Shown here: positions 1 through 12,800 of the stretch, piece by piece
How positions within the stretch are numbered: position 1 is the stretch's first letter
Layout of the letters: each line of letters begins with the position of its first letter
Assembly (NCBI RefSeq): GCF_949628215.1
Contig: NC_134288.1
Span: 8,935,682 to 8,999,681, forward strand
DNA length: 64,000 nucleotides
Source of the DNA: Phalacrocorax aristotelis
Lineage: Eukaryota > Chordata > Aves > Suliformes > Phalacrocoracidae
Direction: 5' to 3'
Notes under the pieces: model-generated
Database searches by the model: none
Told to the model about the DNA's origin: nothing
Seen by the model: the letters and a program-made list of their open reading frames with translations, nothing else
Translations under genes and position numbers: made by a program

Positions 1-3000
1 GAAGAGCAAACCGGGAGCCTTTTGTTGTCTAAATTGTTTTTGTCACTTGAGTCAGAGCATTTGAAGTGCTTTGATTTCTTTAAGAGCTTTCCTTGCAGAG
101 GGAAACAAGCTTTTACCTCTGTTCAGCTTTTTCCCCCTTTAGGTTAGCTCGCTTTTTGGAGTCCTCCTCTCTGCGCGTGGGCTCCTCAGCAGCACCCAGC
201 TGCTGGCATGGTGGAGTGTGCCACACTGGGGATGTGCATGCTGGATGCAGGCTCCAAAGTCACAACCTGCACGGAGCAACCGCTGCACTAGAGTTCACTT
301 CAAAACACACTTTGCCTCTAAGCTGCAATTGCTTCGCCTCTTAGTTCTTAGATCTTTCTTGTGGTTATCAAAGATGCTTGTGATTTGAAGGAGCTCTCCC
401 TTCCTGCACAGCATGCATTGTCTGCGAGGTCTTGGCATGCCCCATGGCCCCGGTGATGGACAGGGACATCCCACCCGCTGCCGAGGCATGGTGCTGTGGC
501 CACAGAGCAGCCATGGTGATGGAAAGCGCCATTGGAGTGGCACAGAGTGGCACTCCCCGGGTTGGCTCTGCCAGCCCCTTAGAGCAGGACAGGCCCCGGT
601 CCGCAGGGCTCTCCGCCAAGCATTAGCTTTCTACCAAATGGCATTGGCTGCGCAGGGCAGAAGGGAGGCCATCAGCCCACCCAGTGGTGGGGGAGAGCTG
701 TGTCCTGGCTAGAGGACCATGTTGTAGGGTGCGGGAGAACCCTAGTCCCCTGGTTTGGAGGGATAATTCCTGCTTACCCTGAGCTGACAGCAAAGCATCA
801 CCATTGGTGATAGAAAAGCCATCCCCAGGACATGTGCAGGAGGCCAGACCCTGCTGGCACTGCTGCACAACCAAGCTGGTTGCTGCAGGCTGGCAGCGGG
901 CCTGTGACACCTCAGGGTACCCACCAGGGTGTCCCTACCCTGGTGCCCCGCAAGAGACCTGCACGAGCTCCCACAGCAGGGCCACCTTTGCATGAAATCT
1001 CTGGTTTCAAGAGGCACGTCAGGAGGCAGCCAGCAGGATGTGCCATTGCTCTTGGGGCTGCAGATGATGTTGGAGGAAAGTCCTCAGTGCCCTGCGTCTT
1101 TCCAGCCTGCTGACTTCCCCCGGGGTAAATTGAACAGTGCATTGAGCGACACCCATGGGCAGCTTCTCAGGCCGTCCTGGCTAGTGCAGCTCCTTCTCTG
1201 TTCACATTGGAAAAAAAGTCAATTATATTATTGATAGGTAACTGATAAGGTCTCTCAAGGCCTGACATCTTGGGCTTGTCATTGGGTTTGTCCTTTTAGT
1301 TTAGCCATGGTGTTTTCTATCCTTGGAGAAGGTTTAAATGTAAATGTACATGCGTGTTCATTTTTTACTGTGTTTTGCTTCCCGGCTGCTGGTGTTGGTC
1401 CTTTAGCTGCAGCATGAGACCTGACAGCGGAGAAGGGCAGGATGCATCTTTGCCACAGCTCTTGCCCTCGGTAGCTCCTGCCCTTGGCTGCTTCTGCCTG
1501 CTGCAACCACATCCACCCATGTGGGAGCTGCAGCTTGGCTTTTGCGCTGGGACCGGGAGCTGCTTGTTTCTCAGGGTCTCTCTGGTCCCCGTCGAAGGAG
1601 GCAGTGGGCACCTGCTGCTGGCGCCTGTGCCCCGGTGTGCTGCTGGTTCACTGTGATGATGCTGGGGAGGCAGCGGAGCCAAGGGGCTGCTTCGCACTGG
1701 CCCTCGAGTGCCAACTCTGGCCATGCCGCCTCAGGCAGGTGATGCCTCAAACCTTGGAGCTGGAGAATGGAGCGAGCCCTCTCTTTCCTCAGGAATGTGT
1801 TCATGTTTTCCCTCCGGGCTGAAGAGCTGTGCCCGAGCCCCTCCGGAGCTAGCCCTTCCTCTAGCAAAAGTGTTGTGCAATAGCAGGGCTCTGTCCGTAG
1901 GAGATGGGGTCTGACAGGGTACGTGTTAGCAACCCTCCCACCGGGTTATTCCCCATCCCCAACCAGCCAGTCCTCCCCTATGCGCATGCACGCACGCTTG
2001 CGTTTTTATTTCTATCCCACATGTAAATACGGGAGGAGCGCAGTGCCGAGCGAGCTGGCTGCTCCGCGCAGCACTGCCCCGCACTGCCTGCCCACCTGCA
2101 CCTGGTGGGAAGAGCTGGCAGCTGCCACAACGTCTGATGGATTCACTTTGGTTTTTTTCTCTACCCAAATGAAATAAGGAGGTTGATTTCCTCACCCTTG
2201 TTATTTTTTCAAGGTCTTTCTAGGACCTGGAAATAAATTATTTCCTTGTCGTCTAGTGTGAGTCTTATATGCTTCTTTTGTCTTGTTTTGTTTCCTCAAA
2301 TTGCACTGTCAATGTGGTCACATCAGCGCCTCCCCAGAGGGACCGTGCTGGCTGCCCTGCCAGCAGGACAGGCCACGGCACTGCCTGGTGCAGCGCGTTC
2401 CCTGCCGGGAGCCTGCAGCCAAACCGCCTGCCTCCCGCAGCAAGTTCCCACTGGCAGGAGGCTGCTACTCGCTTTCTTCCTGTTTTTCATTGAAATGCTC
2501 ATCAGAAAGCTTTTTCAAGAGAAGGGTCAGATTTAAGGTCTGAATTTGAAGGAAATGGTGAAAAAAATGTCCTTCGCTTTCTCCATCTCTTCAAGAGGAG
2601 AAAGCTGGGTTGTGCTTTGAGTGGCACGAGGTGCTGGGTTGTGTGCTCCAGGCTGGCTGTGGTGCCTGCCTGCCATTGTCAGCTCCCAGCAGGAGCCACC
2701 CAGCACCAGGGTCTGGGGTGCAGCTGGCACAGGCTCCTCAGCACAGCCCCAGAAGCACTGTCCCTGTGCGAGAGTGGCAGCAGCTTGTCCTGTGAGGGGG
2801 TCAACATTCCTTGGTTCTACAGAGCAATAGGAGAAAGCACAGGAGGCAAACGTAATGCCAAGTGACAAAAGAAAGTCTGATGATGCATCCTCATGATCTT
2901 CCTGTCTCAGCCAACAGAGTTCCTTAAAGCTTTTTAAAAAGTGCATCTTCAGTGTTGTTCTCTAGAAGTTGCGGACAGCCTTATAGCTGACCAGCTGATC

Positions 3001-6000
3001 ACTTGATGTACGGATCCTGCCCATGTACTTCTTCCCAGCTTCAATACGGCTGGGCACTGCGAACAGGTTTTGTTACCATGACCCATTCTCATGTTGGTAA
3101 TGGCATGTAACGCAGCAGCGTTCAGTTACCGGCTGCAGCAAAAAAATCTCCTTCGTACTCAATTTTAATACTGAATGGTGCAAATAAATTACTCTCTAGC
3201 CTGACCAGAGATAAATCAATTGCTGATGCTTTTCTTGATGGCAAGGGACTGGGGAACGAGCAATGTGTTAGTGGCAAACAAGCGTGAATGTCCCTGGGCC
3301 CAGGAAGCCTCGTCAAGGTGCGCGGCTGCAAATGCTCTGGCACCCGTCGGTGGTGGCAGCACTCTGCAGAGGGCTGGATGCGGCGCACAGCAGCTGTCTG
3401 GCACAGAGAGAGGGGGATGTGCGCTAAACTCTGTAGTGGCATCAATGTAGGTCAGCAGATAGCACAGGTAGAATTTAAACCTCTCCATAAAGTGACAGTC
3501 ATTTAAATTGCATCTTGCAGTCCTCGTTCCAAAACAGGCTTATTGATCCCTGAGGTCTTTAAGCGTTTCTGTATCCTTCACCATTCCTGTGCCTCCACCC
3601 CCATCCTGCTCCCTTGATCATTCACTAAATGTTATGGAAGAAGCATCTGGTGACCTTTGATGACAGCAGTTAGTGGGATGCTGTAACAGAAGGGAGGAGT
3701 CTTGAAGCCAGAGGGTTTTTCAGACGCACAAGGTGTGCTGCCAGACCTTACTGTACGCACTATTTTTCTTTTCACAGTTGCAGTGAGTGCCTCTATAGCT
3801 GCCAGCCTTGAGGAGACCTTTTTGCGAGCATCGTCGTTAATTGCCCACACACAGCAAGTGTGTCAGCAGTGCACTCACAGCTGTATGCTCTGGCAGTCTG
3901 GACATATCAGCCAGTTGCTGTTTGCAGAGAGCTACTGATGGTTGCTGTGTGTTTGCACCCAGGGTTTTCAGACCAGAACCTTAGCAACAAGAGTTCTCAT
4001 GTTGCAGCTGCAGCCAGCACAGAAATGTTCTCTCTTTGAATTCCGCTGTCCAACTTCAGGCACCCAAACAAGCAGCGTGGTTACCTTGGGACTCTGGGGA
4101 TCAGGTGGACTGGGTTGCCCTAGGAACTCTCCACTGACAGAGGAAGTGCCTGCTGTTAATGTGCTCCTAACAAAGGAGGTAACAAGTGCCTAGTGAGAGT
4201 ACACTGAGGCTGGGCCATGCAGAAGGATTTGCTGCTTGATATTGTGGAGGAATGGAGAGAGCTCAAAGCAACAAATTGCCAGCCAGAACCAGACCCTTAA
4301 CTACAAAAGAGGAGGATTATTGAGAGCTCTGATTACAGAAGCATCTGTGAAGATGTTTTAAGAGCTCCATGCCCCCTCAACACAGCCCCTTTTGAGGAAA
4401 TTTTTCTATAGCAACTTCTCTCTCTTCAGCAGTTGCACGGCAGCCTCTGGCTCCTTGCAGGGCAGGGCAAGGGCAGGTTGATCTCCTTGCTTCTAGAGGA
4501 GAGGAAGCCAGTCCTGCTCTGCAGACTGGTGTCCAGTGACAGAACTGTCTCCGATCCAGGGGCTGAGCTGGCCAACTGGGCAAACCCAGGGGCTGCCCTG
4601 CCCCTGAAGTGTGGACTGAAGATGCTTCTTCCAGGTCAGTTTTCTCACATCAGCGGCAGCCCTGGGGGTGTGGAGCATGCAGTGCTATGGGCCAAGGGCT
4701 CCCAGCTCATTACCGATGCCCGCATTTGTGTGCATGGAGCAGGGCAGTGGGTGCACAGGATAGGCAGTCGCGGGGCAGAGCGGGCTCCTGTAGAGGTAAG
4801 GCAGGTGCATGCGGAGGCAACTGCTGCACGCTCAGAAGGTGATGGAGGTGGTCAGAAGCTGGCCGTGCTGTGCCCTCCATGCTGATACCTGCAGCTTTGG
4901 GTGTTCCTTTGCCTGAAGGAAGTCGGCTGTGGCCAGTTGCTTTGTAGGAGCAGAGCACGGCAGCTCCAGTGGAGCTGCTTTGACCGGTGTTTTTGGCAAA
5001 GACCGGCTGCTCCCCAGGTGCCCTGGCTCCTGCGGTGTTCCACATACTTCCACAGGGCTCCTGGCACTTGCATGAGAGTCACACCCCCACCATGCTCCTC
5101 CGAGCCCGAGACACAATCCTCACTACATGGGATGCAGCCTGCAGCTGTCTGCTGCCAGCGAACAGTGAGTCCTGCAGGTTTGGTGCCCCTGTGCTACAAC
5201 AGCAGCTGGATACTGCAGCTCTGCTCCCGGCCCCGGCACAAAGACGCTGCAGCGGTCACCTCCAATGCCTTCGCTCTGAGCCACAGCGAGCTCCAGAAGG
5301 CAAGGTGTCCAGGCCTCCTCCAGAGAGTTATTTACAAAAGATGGATGTGATCCGCTGGGATCATTAAGGGGAAATGAAAAAAGGCCAGTGATATCTGCAC
5401 CCCCAGGAGAAAAATACATCTCTCGTAACTTGAGTGCAAGCAAGGCCGTGTAAGCCTCCACCTCCTGCTTGCGTTGGTAATACACTGCTCAGGAAGGTGA
5501 TCACTTTTCCCCCCATATCCTCTGAGGAAGCTGCTCTGTCACCAGAAAGCTGACTCCTTTAACCACCTCTGCCAGAGCTAATATCACAGCTCCCTGCATC
5601 CTTTCATTTACCAAGCCCTTGAGCTTCCTTTAGGGTTGGTATCAGACTCTTGCTGCTCAGCATAATCTCAATATTACATCTCTGCTCTTTGTGCTCAGTG
5701 CAGACAGCAGCTGTGTCTTGTTAGGGGTTTCTTGCTGTGCCATGGTGCTCCAGTTTGTGCTCTCTCCTTGCTGAGGCTCCGCCATTTCCCATACCATCTT
5801 GGGAGTGTTTCCAGCATCCCAGAGATGACCTAGGCTTGGGGTCATTCCCCCTTGCAGGTATTCCTCCCCACTCACTGGCAGGGGAGCTGAGTTTCCAGGC
5901 AGCTGTCATGGCTACGTGTTGCTGCAAACAAACAAGTTACAGAGAAATTAAAATGAATTTTACTTGGCCTTGGAATCTTGCTCCTGGGCAGTCAGTCAGT

Positions 6001-6629
6001 GGGGCTGAAATCTCTCCCTCATCTTGCTAGGCATGCCAGGGCAGTGCCGTGGAGAGTGGGCATTGCTGCTGCCTGCCAGGACTGCTCCCTGCTCAGGACG
6101 CTGGTGCCATGGGGAGCAACCAGGCTGTCTATTGGCTACTCACACATCCCAGCCTGGTCCTTCTTCTGGCCTCGTGATGCTTTTCCAGATGAGTGTGGAT
6201 TTAATGGCTGTTCTCCAAATTCTTAGGAAAATACCCTGGGCTTTGCAAAGCTGGATCTGATACAGGTGGACAGAGTCTGAAGCCACCGGGACATGCAGAC
6301 ACTACCAACACAGCAAAGCAAAGCCAGGGGCCCTTGCACTGTAATCGCACAACCCCAACTTTACAAAGGGCCTCAGTTCAGCCTGCCCTTGCCGTTGCCC
6401 TCGCTGTTGCTGGAACCCAGGTGCAGAGGGTCAGCATCTGGCATTTAATGTCACAACACTGGGCAGCAAGGAAGGGTAAAAACGGGAGCAGGAGCCGAGT
6501 GCCTCAGCGTTTGCCTCTCCTGGGTTGTGCAGCATGGCACGCTGCCCGCACGCCTCTTCTGCTGGTGCATTTGCCAGTCATTTGTGGTTAGGATGCCAAG
6601 CAGTTGTTCTTAGACATCCCTCATCTATT
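1..6629. other. Intergenic, no gene seen
   Basis: Mostly GC-rich unique sequence with AT-rich patches near 1,205-1,380, 2,150-2,250 and 3,140-3,250. Many short overlapping open frames exist, but none has a recognisable domain or splice-flanked conserved block. Confidence 0.6.
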
Positions 6630-7470
6630 GCCAGCAACAGTGAGCAAGTGTGGCTTGAGGATTAACTGCTCTGTCCAGCTACACTGTGCTTTTATTGACA
6701 TATATTTTTCATCTGTCTCCATCGCTGCTGTAGAGGAGCTGCTCAGGTGAGCGAAAATTAGTCCAGCTGTTCGCTGAGGGGAGCAGGCACCAGCCATTTC
6801 TAAGCAGAATGCGTCCCCTTAGCTAGTGTTTTAACCATGGTAATTGGAGAAGTTTTAATCCCTCTTCTGCTGGGGGAAGCACGCATCACTAACAGAAACA
6901 ATCCACCCCGACTTATCCCCAGCTGAGTCAGCCTACAGCAGCTTCCTCCGCGGTCAGAAGTCACTCACCTTTAGCCAGGAACCAGGCAGCTGTTGAAATC
7001 CCTTCACATTGCACGCAAATTAGGCATTGAAAATACTCATTACAGCCAACATGACACGCCTTCATTATTCCAGAATAATTGTCTGAAAGGCTCAGCTCGC
7101 AGCACAAGCTTCACTTGGTGCAGAAATGTGATAAAAAGAAAACAGGAAGTGCAATCAATGCTTGTAATCCTTTTAAATAAAAAGGTACTTGCTAGTAGCT
7201 GCCAACATCTTTAAAAAGCTGTGATTTCCCTGGAGAGAGCCCTTATCAGCTATGACTGCATGTCATTCTGGCTGTCTGTCAATCCATCAGACTTCAGTGC
7301 CACTGACATTAAGAAGCCAGGCGTTAAGATTATCACATTTAGCCGTAATGTAGCACAGATTGTGTTGACATTTGGAAAGTATTCCACCACAGGAGCCATT
7401 TGACTTCTATACTTTCTTCGTAAAGAAAAAAAAAAAATGCTTTGAAGTAATTCAGGGAGGGAGCCTGCTC
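6630..7470. promoter_or_regulatory. AT-rich island, candidate conserved non-coding element
   Basis: About 0.8 kb of AT-rich, non-repetitive sequence within GC-rich flanks. It contains TTATTCCAGAATAATTG, several GATAA/TTATC cores (CCTTATCAGC, GATTATCACA) and an A-run at 7,425-7,437. There are no coding signatures. Its regulatory role is an inference from composition. Confidence 0.35.
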
Positions 7471-8039
7471 TGCCTGCGGGGTGCCGGATGGCCATGCCAC
7501 CCTGCCATCGCCATGAGCTGGATGAGGGTGAGGGCACACCGATGGGATGGCGGCGAGCAGGAGGGACCCCAGTGCACACCATCCACGCAGCAGGCAGGCC
7601 CTGGCTACAAGGCAGATGTCAGGTGGTGGAAAGCTGCACTCTGCTGCTTGGAGCTTCCTCCAGAGCCCTTCTGTGCAGCTCTCCTGCGGGGCCTGTCCAG
7701 GCATGGCTTGCTTTGGAGGTTCAGCTCCCAGAGCCGCAGCCCGGCCTCGGCCTGTGGCGGGGGCTGCTTCCCAGAAACGCTGCTCTCCAATTCCTTTGCT
7801 GCACCTGGCACGAAGCACACTTACACTTTGATTAGCTGGTGTCCCCTGCGCACGCCCTGGCCAGCCATGGTGCAGCACCTGCTTTGCCAGCAGGGACCAG
7901 GAGAGCAGCACCCTGTGCACATACCACGGGGACAAGGGCTCCTTCCCTCCTCCTGGCACACCTCCTCCCAGGAAGGCCTCAGCTCTTCCCACAACAGAGA
8001 GGGGGATATTCCAGGCCATGCACTGGGAGGAGGCCGTAG
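7471..8039. other. Intergenic GC-rich block, no gene
   Basis: Opposing open frames of 226 and 227 codons overlap across this block and its flanks. Their content is low in conserved motif and mirrors composition, so I do not call a gene. Confidence 0.6.
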
Positions 8040-8310
8040 AAACAATGGTAAATAACCTGAAACGAACTGATTAATCTCTTTAAATAACTGTGAAACCATT
8101 TTCCAGAAAAAGTTAATCTACTCTAAATGGCTCTGGTGCTTTTCCTGGGCTCCAATCAATATATGGCCACTTGCTTTTCATGTGTAATTCACATTAATTG
8201 CAAAAGAGCATTTTCTGAAGAAAATGATGTTCTGCAAGCAGAAATACAAAGAGACACTAGGACCAATTTGCTTTAAATCCCAGAACAAGACATGCTGTCA
8301 GATGTACGGG
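8040..8310. promoter_or_regulatory. AT-rich island, candidate conserved non-coding element
   Basis: Contains CTGATTAATC, CCAATCAATATA, TTCACATTAATTGC and TTTAAATAA motifs in unique sequence, with abrupt GC-rich borders on both sides. Confidence 0.35.
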
Positions 8311-11300
8311 CAAGCTGGAGATGCTGCAGCATCACAGCTCAGCGTCCTGGGTTCCTCTCCAGGAAGCTGCTGGAGGTGCTGGAGCGTGTTATGCCCAGCT
8401 GGCTTGCTCAGGAGACAGGTCTGGCTGTTGGGACCCTGGCCTGTGGACCCCCAGACCACCAGCTGCAGAGAAAAGGTGGCTGCAGGATTACAAGCTTAGG
8501 TCCTGCCTCCAGAGCACGACATCACTGGGACCCAGAGGCAGCCATGCTCCCCTGCCAGGCTGTCCTGTCCAGGGCAGCAAAGGCCCAGCACTGCCTCTGC
8601 ACAGCAACACTCTCCCATCACCCCAGGGCCACTGTGGTCTGGGATGGGCCTCTGCACGCAGAGCCGATGTAGCCCAACCACAGGTCAGATCCCCAGGTCT
8701 GTCCCATCCCCTTCATCTCCTGCTTAGATTTGCATTTGTCAGGTTTGCCCCATCCTTGCCCAGCCTGATAGCATGTGCCCACACCACCGGCTCCCGGTCT
8801 GCACCACCCCAAAGCTAAGGAAGGCTGGCGTGGGGTGGACAGGGAGGCAGACAGGCAGGTGGCTGGATGGGCCGATGTCCCCAGCAGGGCAGAGCTTCCC
8901 CAAGGCTACCCGACATGGGGTACTGAGGTCCTGTCCAGCCTCGAGCCATGCCTGCCTGAGAGGAAGACAGGCACCCCTTTCCAAGGAGTCCATTGCTTTT
9001 CCGTCATCTGCTGTAAAACCAGAGCATAATTTTCCAGGATGTCATTCTAATTCTAGTGGGAAAGCTTATTACTTGTGATTTACCCATAAAAAAGCCTGGT
9101 GACTTATGGCTGTGTGTCTGTGGGTTTGCCCATCAATCCATCACGGGGGCTGCGGGCAGGATCTCTGCAGGGCAGGGGGAGCACAATATAGGGACTGAAG
9201 TGAGCATGCCACTGTGATTGACATGCTGTTTTTACCATCCGTAAAGCCTCTGACATATTCCTTTTGGCTCGGTGCAGATCCGCACTGCTGAGCTCCAGCA
9301 CAAATGTCATTAAAACATGTTCTACCCATGGTACCTATAAATAATTGAGGCAGCAGGTCTGCACTAAGCTCTGTGCTGCAGCTTCCTGCTCCTCCAGTGA
9401 GGGGGACCACGAAGATGACTTTTCCTTCTCCCATTTACCATCTTTGAAATGAAGGGGTGCCTGATGCTTATCCCCACACTCATTTCCCTGGTGTGCCCCC
9501 TGCAGTGAGGTGAGCACAGACCAGTCGGGCTCCAGACCTTGTCCTTGAGAGCAGCCAAATGGAGGGTGGTGCAGAAAGCTGTAAGTTGTGGGTGGCTCCT
9601 GCCCTGGGCACTGTCGTGCGTGGACGGGTGGGGAGTGCCTGGCAGAGGGGTCTGGTGGTTTCAGCAACGCAGGCCTCCTGCGGTCAGCAGTCCCAGCCCC
9701 CGCGCTGTCACAGCCTGCAGTTCCTGACTGCTGATGCCCACCACTCGCGGATCTGCGGCAGGTGTCCAGAGCTGCCCAGAGCAGTGCTCATGGGTCTCAC
9801 TGCATCAATGTGTGATCTGCACAGGTGTTGGTGCATAGTAAATACCATCTGAAATAGCTTAATGCACTCAGATGCATTTCCAATACTGTCGCTAAGTGGG
9901 AAATTCACAAGCCTGGCAGGGAAATCCATGGCTGAGAATGTTTGTCACTGCTGTGGCCTTGGCAGTGCCTGATATGAAGCAATCAATCTGTGAGTACAGC
10001 TTTCCTTGCCTGACCAAGGCTGGTGGGAGCATCCCATCTCTGTGAAAGAGCCACCAGGCTGCTGACACTGTGGGATGGTGCAGTGCCTGCCACCCATCGC
10101 ATTCACGGGACAGACCGCTGCGGTCCTTCTGTATGTCCTGGCACAAGGGGCAGGTGCTGTCATTGAGCTGGGCTCCCGCAGGCCAGCAGGCATGCATGGA
10201 TCGTGGGCTGGCAGATGACTTTGCAGGCAAGGCAGCAGCGTGGGACACCAGCAGGCTGCTCAGCCCCTGTGAGCAGGGCCCTGTCTCTAGTGAGAGGGAC
10301 GAGCTCACACCTCCAGCATCAGCCCCCCCACGCCTCCTGCCACGCAGGTGCTGTCTCCCTGCATGCCCACCAGCAAGTTGCTTCTTTTTTCCCTTCTCAT
10401 GACAGCCACCAGCTCCCCCGTGTCAGTGGGAGTCATTAGCAAGCATCACATCGGGAACATGCAGTATAAATACTGAGTGCTAATTTCACCGCTTCGCAGT
10501 GCTGGTAGCAGTAATCCTGGCGTGATGCCACCTCTCCCCAGCAGCCTGCGCCCTGCTGCCCCTCGGCTCTGCCAGCCTGCAGCCAGGCTTCTTCCAGCTG
10601 TCTCATGACTCCCTGGGGTTCAGGTGAGCACATGTGCGAGAGCGCTGTGTCGCCACACATGGAGGCATGCACGGGCACACCCGCATTGCCCGGCACAAAG
10701 GCACCCACGGAGCCATAGCAAGGTGTTCTGGTGATGGAGGAACACCCTCCTGCCCCAGGGCAGACCTGTACCACCATGTCCTCGGCCAGGCTGGCACAGC
10801 AGGAAGCAGGGCTGAGCGTGGCTGTCCTGTCCCGCCGCACACACGCCTGCACAGCGGTGGGCACGTGCAGAGGCAGGTGCTGCTGTCTGCATGTGGAGGC
10901 GTGCAGCCATGCAGAAGCATGTGTGTGCTGAGGCACAGACGCTACGCTGTGCAGCATGCATATGCCCTGACAGATCATGAAGGTATATTAACTAACAGCT
11001 GTCGGGCTCTTCCTGAGCACAGCGGTAACACAGTTGGGACCATTGTGATGTCTTCTTAATTTAAACTTGTGTTGTCTTTCAGCCACGTGCTAATGAGGGC
11101 TAATGGGGAGATCAGCTTGCTGCTTGCCAGCATCGCTGTGTGCTTTGCCATGGCCCTGTCACTCCTGCAACCTGGCTGTCCCCACTCGCTGGTGCCTTTC
11201 CCTGCCTTGCTGCTGCAGGGGGAGGGGGACTCAGGGTCTGCTCCCCAGGGAGTGAGCTTCAGCTTGGCATGTCAAAAACTGCTCTGCTGAACCATCTTCT

Positions 11301-12059
11301 CTGACCACAGAGCAGCAGGACTCATTCAGGGAGATAGCCTTCTTGTGCTTTTTGTGGGCAGCCCCCGCAGTCTCTAGGGCTCCCTTGTATCACAGCATCA
11401 ACAGACTGAAGAGCCCTGATCAGACCCTGTGGCTGGGAAGCCCGCAGTGCTGGCATGGCCCCTCCTGCCCCTGGAGCCCCAGGACAGCCGCACCCTTGGG
11501 ACCCTCCTCACAGAGAAGGGGAAGCTGAATGCTCCTGCAGTCCATGCCAGCCCCCTGTATGGCCCCACCATGCCTCGGGGTCTGCATGGGCCACAGTGGT
11601 CTCTGGTAACCAGAGGAGTGATAGCCCTGGCTGGTTTGGCCATGGCTCAGTAACTTTTTGTCACCTGTGTGCCCCTCTGGCTTGTGTGGCTGTGGTGCTG
11701 GTGGTTAGGGATGGAGCAGCTCTGCATGGGAAATTTCTGCTTCAGAGGACTGCTGTGGGCTTCACAGGAAGGATGGAGTTCTGGGAGCAGCCCCAGGGGC
11801 CCATCATCCCTCTCCCTGCCGGTCCTGCGCTCCAGGGCTGCCTGCTCTCCCCTCTCCACAGCCTCAGGTGCCGGGTATGCAGCAAGACCTTGTCCCAGGG
11901 GCTGCAGCAGGGACACAGCAGAGCCGTCGGGCATGGCTGGTGAACGGGCAGCCCCATGGGTGCCAGTGCTGGCCAGTGGGAGCGGGAGCAGGGTACTGGA
12001 AGCTCAGTGGTGGCAGCATCCCTGGAGCTTCTTCCCCCAGCCCAGTCTTCCCAGCTCTG
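8311..12059. other. Intergenic, no gene seen
   Basis: GC-rich unique sequence. 10.62-10.95 kb is rich in CACA/TGTG words and GCATG palindromes without a clear repeat unit. A small AT-rich patch lies at 9,000-9,100. Confidence 0.6.
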
Positions 12060-12800
12060 TGTAGCACTAATCCACATATTTATCAAGATTAATGAAGCAT
12101 GCAACAAATGTATAGGCGAGGCAAAGCAAGCCGCAGAAAGACAGAGACAATGGATGACAGCAGGCGAGGAGGAAGATAAGGCAGTGTATTGTGCAGACCT
12201 GGAGAGCAGTGTGAAGCCACACGTGCACTCGCAGGCCGGGGCTGCACACGAGCAATGCGTGCTCCCTGTGTGCATAGCTCCTTGTGTACGCTCTCCCAAA
12301 TACCTGCACAGACATGTGGAAACGCTCGCCTTTGCTCACCGTCTTGTCTTTGTGCACACAGGCACAAAGAAAAAGAGAGAGTCTTACCAAAGATCAGCCA
12401 TCAGTGTTTAAAGAAAGCCGTCGAATACTAATACAGCCACTTATACCATATTTGCATACTTGCTTAATAAAAAATTATGTCTGTTCAAAGCCCAATCATT
12501 AATTACCCAGCATATTTTCTTTTAACTCCCTCCCTTTTTTATTACAGACTAAGCTGTTTTCCTGCTTATTCAGCAAAAATTCCTCACTATTCCAGCAGGA
12601 TGAGACGTGCAATAAATATGTGCTTATTAAGTGTGTGTTACAACCACACAAGCTGGGAGAAGTAATAACAGGCCCAACATAAAGCTGAAGTATTTATGCA
12701 TGTACCAAGGGCCACTTTAGCTATTTATTTTCACAAAGAAATTAAATTAGATAGTTTGATAGCTCTCAGTGTGATTATGGTAGGAATTTACATAGGACTC
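12060..12800. promoter_or_regulatory. AT-rich island, candidate conserved non-coding element
   Basis: The core at about 12,420-12,790 includes CTTAATAAAAAATTATG, ATCATTAATTACCC, CTATTTATTTTCAC and AAATTAAATTAGATAG, all unique and non-coding. It is one of the longest AT-rich stretches of the left half. Confidence 0.4.

Noticed and set aside
7339-8055. Opposing 226/227-codon frames
   Set aside because: Mirror-image frames with A-run-encoded lysines or phenylalanines; non-coding composition.
10620-10950. CACA/TGTG and GCATG-rich stretch as a possible repeat array
   Set aside because: No constant unit or spacing could be found.
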